Both the position numbers and the translations under genes were made by a program. Shown piece after piece: positions 57,160 through 64,000 of a stretch of DNA of 64,000 bases. Within the stretch, counting starts at the first letter, position 1; every line of letters starts with the position of its first letter. Origin of the DNA: Euptelea pleiosperma (lineage: Eukaryota > Streptophyta > Magnoliopsida > Ranunculales > Eupteleaceae); contig CM068545.1 of NCBI GenBank assembly GCA_035048495.1, forward strand, positions 46,122,450 to 46,186,449. The letters are read 5' to 3'. The notes below the pieces were generated by a model, which made no database searches, was not told the DNA's origin, and saw only the letters and a program-made list of their open reading frames with translations.

Positions 57160-58938
57160 CTCGGGTGACCGGAAGTGCGAAAAAGGACGTAAAGACGGAA
57201 TTGGAAAGTTGCTGAAGCGAAAAGCTGCTCAATTTGGACAGCCCGACCTTTTCGGGAAACTTTCTATTTTTTGTTTTTATTGATTTTTAGCAGTTTTTAA
57301 ATTACTATTTTTAATGCCTCGGAAGGCCGAGTGCAATTTGTAATAATTTAGGAATTTTACTGCTTTCCATATAACTGCTAGATCTTGTTCTAGGGTTTTT
57401 TAGAAACCCTAGATTAAGTGAAAAATACCAAAAAAATAATAAATTCAAAATTCAAAAAAATTAGGGTTTCATATTCTGCAGATTTTTAGAAATCACCAAT
57501 CAAGGATTTGCAATTTTTGGAAAGATTCTAAAATCTTGAAACTTTGCTAAATTAGGGTTTCCCCTCTTAGAAGTTTCCTCTGTAGAAGAATTTCTATCTT
57601 TAGAAATCTTCCGAATTTGGAAAAGTCTGCAAAAGGAAACACCCCAAATCTAGCAAAATTTCAATTTTGGGAAATTTCCCAAAATTATAAGGGATCTCAC
57701 AATCAAATCTTTCTTGGAAGATCTCCACAGTTCGGGAAACTTTCCAATCTATGTATTTTCCAATCTGGGAATTCCTAAATTTTAACCCATCTCGAACTTG
57801 GAAATTAATTCAAAAACTTGCCTAAATCCAATACGTGTTCTGTGAACCCTAAAAAGGCAAGGATCTTCCAAATAGAATCCCGAATACCTAGACCGTGCGA
57901 TCTAACTTTTCTGCAGGAACACGATCCAGTGTGGGTAGAGAGCAAAAGCTCAAAGAGGTGGAGTCGGGCCCAAGCCCATTAGGATACCCCTCTCTAACCC
58001 ACGGAGGCGACCCCGTGGCGTGGCCCACGGGAGGTAAGTCTCTATCCTCGCCTTGAGTGCGATACAGAGCATATTGGGTGCATCATTGCCGCTTGTCTAT
58101 TTGCTTTCGCATCCATATTCTTCGACTTGCGTGGCGTGGCCGTTAATCAATCAACTCTAAGAGAGCAGACCCAGCTCCAAATTGAAACTGGTGGGATTTC
58201 ATCACCCACCTCATCATTCCAACTGATTTGATCCCAAGGCTCCATTTAATTAAAAAGAATCAAGAAGTAGAGCCAATTAGCCCGGTGTTCGAGGAAAAAT
58301 CCACGCAAAGCGAACCCGCTTAACATCCAATCGAAATAAGACCACGAGCGCGGGTCCCTGTTGTCTAACACACCCATAAGTCCCTGCTACTCAAGTACAC
58401 TGAGCTCGACGTGGCATCTTGGACTATTCGGCGGTTAGTTGCGTGTGGACTAGGAACACGCACCAACCCTAGCTTAACCCGAGGGAACACTCTTCTTATA
58501 CACTTGACCAATCCGGTTAGTCTGGGACGTACTTAAGACAGCCATTGTGCCGCACGTCTGTCTAGGCTTCGGATTGCCTTGTTGTTGACTAGAGTTAGTA
58601 CTAAAGGATTCGCTCTGAAGAGTGTAGCCTGGTGAGAACCTCTGAGTGCAAACAGTTAGTCCGGCGGCTAAGAGATAAACCAGTGGTCCGCCCACTGTCA
58701 TAATCTACTCCAGCCCCAAAACTAACAAGATAATGCCTAACATATATCCTGATTGTTTAGAATAGGATTATCTGTGCTTGGTGTGCATCATTTAGAATCA
58801 CCACTCCAGTATCTCCTTTTGGCAACTTTTTGCCAAATCTTGGGCTTACTTTTTCAAGTAGAAGCCCGGTTGGACCTGTCCTAACCTTTTACTGACTCGA
58901 TCTGAGAGTTAGTCCACCGCACTCCTCTATCGCCTCTA
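57160..58938 (+). other. Leader of unit 2
   Basis: Differs from unit 1 at a few bases in the first ~90 bp (for example GGTGACCGG for GGTAACCGG, TTTGGACAG for TTTGGCCAG), then becomes identical as far as I can see. Telobox hairpin at 57390-57412. Confidence 0.6.
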
Positions 58939-60795
58939 ATGGCAGATGAAAGGCCTCTGTATGAGACCTACTACAGTTTCTGTGAGAATCGAGGTGATCA
59001 CTCTCAACAATGGTATGACAATTCTGCGTATCATCATGATACTCCAGTCTCGCACACTTCTACAGGGTATGATAATCATCGAGATCCAGAGTACAATTCT
59101 GTACTCCAAGAGCTTAAAAATTCAGTCTCTGCCCTTCGTGCCGCGGTCCAGCAACCTGTGCACCATTCCCAGTCTGTAGGATATTACCCTCCTATCCAGC
59201 AAGATGTCAGTACCTTTCCATCTCCAATGCAGACCTCCTATGACAACACTTATTATCCGGATAATAGGAGTCACCATAACTTTGGTTGGGAACAGTCTGC
59301 CCTCCCGCAGCAATTGCCGCAGGATAATTATCCTTCCGGGTTCCATCAACCCAATGGAGAGTATGACTGGCAATACTCGCAATCCCAGTACCCGTCATAT
59401 CCACAGAATGACTATTCTGATCAACAGTGGGCCCCTCAGGATTTTCAGAGTCAGCAACTAGTCCCAGACTCCACTTTGCCTTACAACTTTCATACCCAGT
59501 CGGACTACAATCAAGAGTTCGAACCTCAGCTCCCGTTGGCTGAACCACCTCCGTTGGCTACTAAACCCGGTCTAGAGGACCTTCTCTCTCAGTACATTGC
59601 CCAGCAACAACAGTATTTCCAAGGTCTAGAGCACCAACAACAGTTATCTATGGAGAGCTTGGAGCAACGTCTAGTTCAATTAGAAAATGAGAGAGAGGAA
59701 GTCAACTTCACTAGCCCACCAATAGCCTATCTAGAGGAGAGTGACATGGCCACTGTCTATAATGAGGAGTCCTACAATTGGACCAAGTACCAGAATTGCC
59801 AGGATGAAATAGAAGTTGTTACCACCCCTAGATCAAGCTTGATTATTGAGGAACCAGTGTATCCTTATACGGTGCCTTTAAAAGCACCACATCCTGAACC
59901 AACCTCAGAGCAACCTATTTCTCACTCTCCCACTGCTGCTTCTAACCTGGACCCTGAAGATGATCATCATGACACTGAGCTGTGTCTCGATTGTAGGATC
60001 CCAACTGTCATTGATCTACCGTCCCTCCCCACCTCCCTTGGATTGTGCAACAATAGTGATGAACCTGAGTCTCAATCTTTGGTGCCCTTAACAGCATCAA
60101 CTTCTAGACCGAGCCCAGAGAAACCCAGTTCCATCTCTATCTCTGATAATTCTTCCTTTGCCCTGGATGCAGACATTCTCACTGATGAGCCATGTCTAGA
60201 ACATGGGACGCCCACTGTCCTGGACCTACCGTTCCCCACCGAGGATGAACATATTGAATGTAGGGATTGGAACATCCCTATCACATTAGGAAACATCGAG
60301 GAAGAGGTCAACAATTTTCACCCGCTACCCTACGTCAATATTATCGATGACCCGTGTGCCGTAGCGAGTCTAATCCAGGACTCTCCCAAGGATATATTAT
60401 CCAAGTGTCATGAACACTGTGAGTTTGACTTCATCTCGAAGTCCAATACTTCTGGTATTACTGATCTGCAGGAGTCTGCTCCATTCAGATACATTCCCGT
60501 AAAACTCAATGAGTTTGCGGCTCTGCTAACCACGGTCAGAGAACCCACTACTACTCCCCTCTCAGTCTTTACTGAGAAGCTTCTATCCCTCCCCACTGAA
60601 CTAAATATTTTTGCGGGTCTGCTCAGAGAAACCACTCCTACTCCTGTCCTCTCAGTTTTTACTGAGAAGCTTCATTCCCTCCCTACTCAACTACACACTT
60701 TTGTAGGGCTACTCAGAGAACTTACTGCCCTTCTCTCAGTCTACATTGAGAAAGACCTGTTCTACACAGGTATACCTAGACAAGGGATAGGATAG
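58939..60795 (+). CDS. Orphan 618-residue retroelement protein, unit 2
   Basis: The predicted protein is identical in all 618 residues to that of unit 1, with the same start context, coiled coil, acidic repeats and C-terminal triplicate. Complete identity means recent duplication or homogenisation and does not by itself show selection. The only distant relative in the window is the inverted pseudogene at 31,465-32,642. Confidence 0.75.
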   Translation: MADERPLYETYYSFCENRGDHSQQWYDNSAYHHDTPVSHTSTGYDNHRDPEYNSVLQELKNSVSALRAAVQQPVHHSQSVGYYPPIQQDVSTFPSPMQTSYDNTYYPDNRSHHNFGWEQSALPQQLPQDNYPSGFHQPNGEYDWQYSQSQYPSYPQNDYSDQQWAPQDFQSQQLVPDSTLPYNFHTQSDYNQEFEPQLPLAEPPPLATKPGLEDLLSQYIAQQQQYFQGLEHQQQLSMESLEQRLVQLENEREEVNFTSPPIAYLEESDMATVYNEESYNWTKYQNCQDEIEVVTTPRSSLIIEEPVYPYTVPLKAPHPEPTSEQPISHSPTAASNLDPEDDHHDTELCLDCRIPTVIDLPSLPTSLGLCNNSDEPESQSLVPLTASTSRPSPEKPSSISISDNSSFALDADILTDEPCLEHGTPTVLDLPFPTEDEHIECRDWNIPITLGNIEEEVNNFHPLPYVNIIDDPCAVASLIQDSPKDILSKCHEHCEFDFISKSNTSGITDLQESAPFRYIPVKLNEFAALLTTVREPTTTPLSVFTEKLLSLPTELNIFAGLLRETTPTPVLSVFTEKLHSLPTQLHTFVGLLRELTALLSVYIEKDLFYTGIPRQGIG

Positions 60796-62779
60796 TTGTC
60801 TCTATTCCACCTTAGGTGTCAGGAAGACTGCAGATTCACTCAGTCTCCATGAGTTTTATCCTGGTTGGGGGTACTTGATATACCCCCATCATGTCTGGCT
60901 GAAGACGTAAAACTTAGCGCTTTCGGAAAGGCAATTCCGGTATTCCTAGAGTACATGAGTCTCATGCATTTGTTATTACTGTTATATCTCTGGAAATGCA
61001 GGTACATTCATTCTTCCGATCATCAGGTATCACACTGTCGAGTTTCTGCCGACTTGGTAACATCCTCCCTGAACTTTTGCATCATCATCACTGAATTTTT
61101 ATCATTTTATGTCCCGGTCATGAGCACCGAGGACGGTGCTGTATTTTGGTTGGGGGTGGGTATTTACCAAAACTCATGTATTCCTTTTGATAAATATATA
61201 AAAAAAAAAAAAGGGTTGTTTTTGGGGTGATTTCCGATGTTCTCCAAAAGTTTTCTAGAATTTCAAAAATGTGTCAAATACCCTGACTTTGATTAGCTGA
61301 AAACCTCCGTTAAGTCAGTATTGAGGATGTCAATTTTTGTTAGCGTTGAGTCAATTCAAGCGTGACTACAGCAGGTTTGAAAACTTAGAAAAACTCAGAT
61401 TCGGCACAATTGTACACTATCAACATCAGAGTCATCCTAAGTTTTGAAACTCTAGAGATCCTGCGAGAATAATTGTGGAGACCTAACCCAGTGAGCTTTT
61501 GAGCCTTTAATCAATTCAGAGTGTTATACAACAATTCTGAGTCACAAGATGACTCACTATTCTTCATGCCCGCAATATTCGTTGAGAGATCTCATTATCT
61601 TTTGCTTCGATCATAAAACTCGGAACGACATCAAAATTGGATTATTACAACAGAACCTTCTCTGTATCCAGTCAAGACAGTATACATGATAGTGCAAACC
61701 TTAGAAAATGATTTAGGCCATTTTTCTGAACCATTCAGCCTTTTTACTCACCTGAATTATACTTCACTAGAAACCCCTTGAGCCATTCTATAAAAGCCTT
61801 TTCTTTGTAAACCCATCAACCTAAAATCCAGTCTAGCTACGAAGCATGACTGTCTACCCTTATTTTGAGATGAACAAAAGAATAACTGATATGGGTGTAC
61901 CGTGAAAAGAAAAGTAAAGAAGAAGAATCAAAAGGAAAAGAAAGTGGTTCAAGCCAAAAACAAAATATAGAAAGAAAGTATGAAGAAGTGCTGAAAAGAA
62001 ATTGAGCAGTCTCAGAAATATCAAGAAAAAGAGAAAAAATAAAAAATAAAAAAAAATAAAAAAATAAAAAAACAAGGAAAAAAAAAAAAAGAACCAGATA
62101 ATGGTGTTACGCCGCAGGAAAAATGCAAGAAAATGGCAATATCCTCTCAAGATCTTTGAAATCCTGTATCCCTTTATCTTTCTACACCTGACCTAAGCCT
62201 CATTACAACCCAGGAAAGTCCTACTTGATTCTAGGATAGCACGATCATAAAATGTGGAGATTGGAGAAAGGGAAGCTATAGAGTTTGATCTGACGTTCCC
62301 GAGTGAAGTGGTATTCCAATCATTAGATCTCCTTCTGTTAAAGATGTCCTTCCTTCAAATAAAACATATGTGAGATCTTTTGCCTCTTTATATTAAATAC
62401 ATCTCCTCACATATAAATTGAGAGAAAAGAAGAAAACCCTTCTTGTGTGATTCTTTTCTGAGTGCTAAACATGTGAGATTTGAGGTCGAGGCAGAAAAAC
62501 TTAGAGGTGATCTGGAAATCTTTACTGTCGGATGATGAGAATGTTGAGCACACACACACGCAGAGTCTGACTATTCTAGGTCATGATTATCAGTCTGTAG
62601 TCTTGCCAAAACTTTCAAACTCTTCGCTAGCATGTAACTGTTTTTGCATCCATTCAATAATTTGACGAACGGTGTTTTCCCGGAGCTAATATGAAAAAGT
62701 GTGCAGCATGTGCAGAGCCCTTTTAAGCTCATTTATTTCGCACTAATTGCCAAGGATTGGCAATATGCTGGTTGGGGGT
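60796..62779 (+). other. 3' untranslated region and polypurine tract, unit 2
   Basis: Copy of the unit 1 region, GGTTGGGGGT at 60862-60871, 61148-61157 and 62770-62779, the last directly before LTR3. Confidence 0.65.
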
Positions 62780-64000
62780 TGTGATATTCGCTCAAAAGTG
62801 CTTATTTTAAGCGATTATCCTTTTAGCGTTATTGCATTCTCCTACGTAAAATACTCTATTTACCTACTTTTCTACGTAAGAGTCTCTTCTGTTGCGTAGA
62901 ACACACTTTTCTGGTCGAAATGGTATATTTCCATGCATTAAACACATTTTCGGAAGTCTAGATATTAAGCCGTTCTGATAAAGTCTCATTACGCGCTTCT
63001 TCTGTCGCAGGAAACCCCGATGGGATGATTCTCGAGACTTGCGGGCCTAGATCGATCATGAAAGCCCATTATCAAAGCTTAAAGAGCCAACAGGCTATGA
63101 CTAGAAGATATGGGCCAAAATACGGGCTGAATAAGAGGACCAAAAAGCCGGCCCAAAGAACGAAGAGAGTAGGAGAGCCAATGACCAAGAGACGGACCAA
63201 AGCGTTTAAAGCCACATGAGTCAGCAAGGAATGATAGTCGACTCTACTGGAGAAGCGTGAGGATGGTCACAGTGAAGACCAGGGTTCCAGACCCTCCGCC
63301 AGTGCTTTTTTCCATTTTTTTGATACTTTTTATCTCCTCTCTTCTTATTCTCTCTCTCTCTTCATCTCTCGATCCTCGAATCTACTGACTTAACCCCAGA
63401 ACTCCTATCCTTCGGCTCTATCTCATCTCCCTTAGCTTTCTGACCGTTGGATCTTCCATCGGACCGTTGGATCTTCAATCGGACCGTTGGATCTCTCTAG
63501 ATCCGTCAATCTACCAATCTGGGTCCCAATCAAGTCACCATCCATCCGATCGCCATCAGAATGTCTGTCACATCATCTTGTGAGACGATGGACATCATCA
63601 GTCCATGTGGGCCAATAGCCGGGCCCATCATCATCGACCAGCTGTCCGACCAGTTAGTGGACCCCGTGAATTTCAAAATAATTTTAATTAAAAAATGGGG
63701 GGTCCACTAAATGGGGACATTCCCCAAAGAAAAGTAGCATTTTACTTAAAAAAAAAAAAAAAAATTTCTTTTTTTTTTTTATTTTCAAAAATTCCCTATT
63801 TCCATTAAAGGAAATAGGGAAGCTTTAAAAGGGGAGAAGAGAGGGTTCGAAACCCTAATCTCCTAATCCCTCTCCTCCTCTCCTTTCCCCAAAACTTCTT
63901 CCCCACGTTCTCCCCTTCATTCTCTCCTTCTTTCCTCCTCTTCTTCTTCTTTTCTTTTTTCTTCTTTCTTCTTCTTCCCTATCTTCTTTCGCCGGAGTTG
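62780..64000 (+). repeat. Family-A LTR 3, truncated by the window edge
   Basis: First 1,221 bp of the LTR, identical by eye to LTR2. The window ends inside the start of the first palindrome (CGCCGGAGTTG). Confidence 0.88.

Larger units (their letters stand above)
46317..64000 (+). mobile_element. Tandem array of a family-A long-LTR retroelement
   Basis: Order LTR1, internal 1, LTR2, internal 2, LTR3 (cut by the window edge), with LTR starts at 46317, 54551 and 62780, i.e. steps of 8,234 and 8,229 bp. Adjacent units share one LTR. Each internal region has a primer site, a leader, one ORF, a 3' region and a polypurine tract, and no pol domains. The array is likely the product of unequal recombination between LTRs. 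The 2.6-kb LTR and Asp-type primer site suggest an Athila-related gypsy lineage, non-autonomous. The right end is outside the window. Confidence 0.9.

Overview
The window is nuclear DNA of a flowering plant. The evidence is a spliced eIF4A-III-type helicase gene with GT-AG introns, plant L1-type LINEs, Ty1/copia (Sirevirus-like) and Ty3/gypsy (chromovirus- and Athila-like) LTR elements, a TRIM, MITE- and hAT-like elements, and initiator-Met-tRNA primer sites. Introns of 9 and 13 kb packed with nested transposons suggest a large, repeat-rich genome. I cannot place the species. Nothing bacterial, organellar or CRISPR-like was seen.

Layout. 1-2,235: remnants of two LTR families, one inserted in the other. 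4,590-30,235 (minus strand): the only host locus, a copy of eIF4A-III, the DEAD-box helicase of the exon junction complex. Seven exons are recognisable with intact splice sites. Exon 2 carries an in-frame TAG, and the exon that should encode helicase motif V is not found, so the copy is probably a pseudogene. Its 13-kb intron holds two chromovirus LTR-gag units in series, a decayed LINE split by a hAT-like element, and an LTR element whose ORF contains a fragment of chloroplast chaperonin Cpn20. Its 9-kb first intron holds a complete 468-bp TRIM and a near full-length LINE with a perfect 15-bp target duplication. The region upstream of the start codon is a patchwork of tandem duplications, including two extra copies of the start-codon segment.

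31,055-46,316 is nested transposon debris: a MITE; an inverted remnant of the orphan ORF described below; a Sirevirus-like gag; a five-unit, 130-bp-period array of perfect or near-perfect hairpins; a Sirevirus-like terminal segment whose extra ORF is split by a 2,957-bp solo LTR with TGCCA target duplication; that element's polypurine tracts and 3' LTR; and inverted pieces of the Athila-like family.

46,317-64,000 is a head-to-tail array LTR-internal-LTR-internal-LTR (the last LTR cut by the window edge) with a period of 8,229-8,234 bp. Each unit has a ~2.6-kb LTR, an Asp-type (TGGCGCC) primer site, a 1.8-kb leader, one 618-residue Gln/Pro-rich ORF, a 2-kb 3' region and a polypurine tract. I see no protease, reverse transcriptase, RNase H or integrase. 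It looks like a non-autonomous long-LTR element (called 'family A' below) that depends on a partner. Related copies recur across the window in both orientations, and their LTRs share a conserved palindrome. This is the most novel material here.
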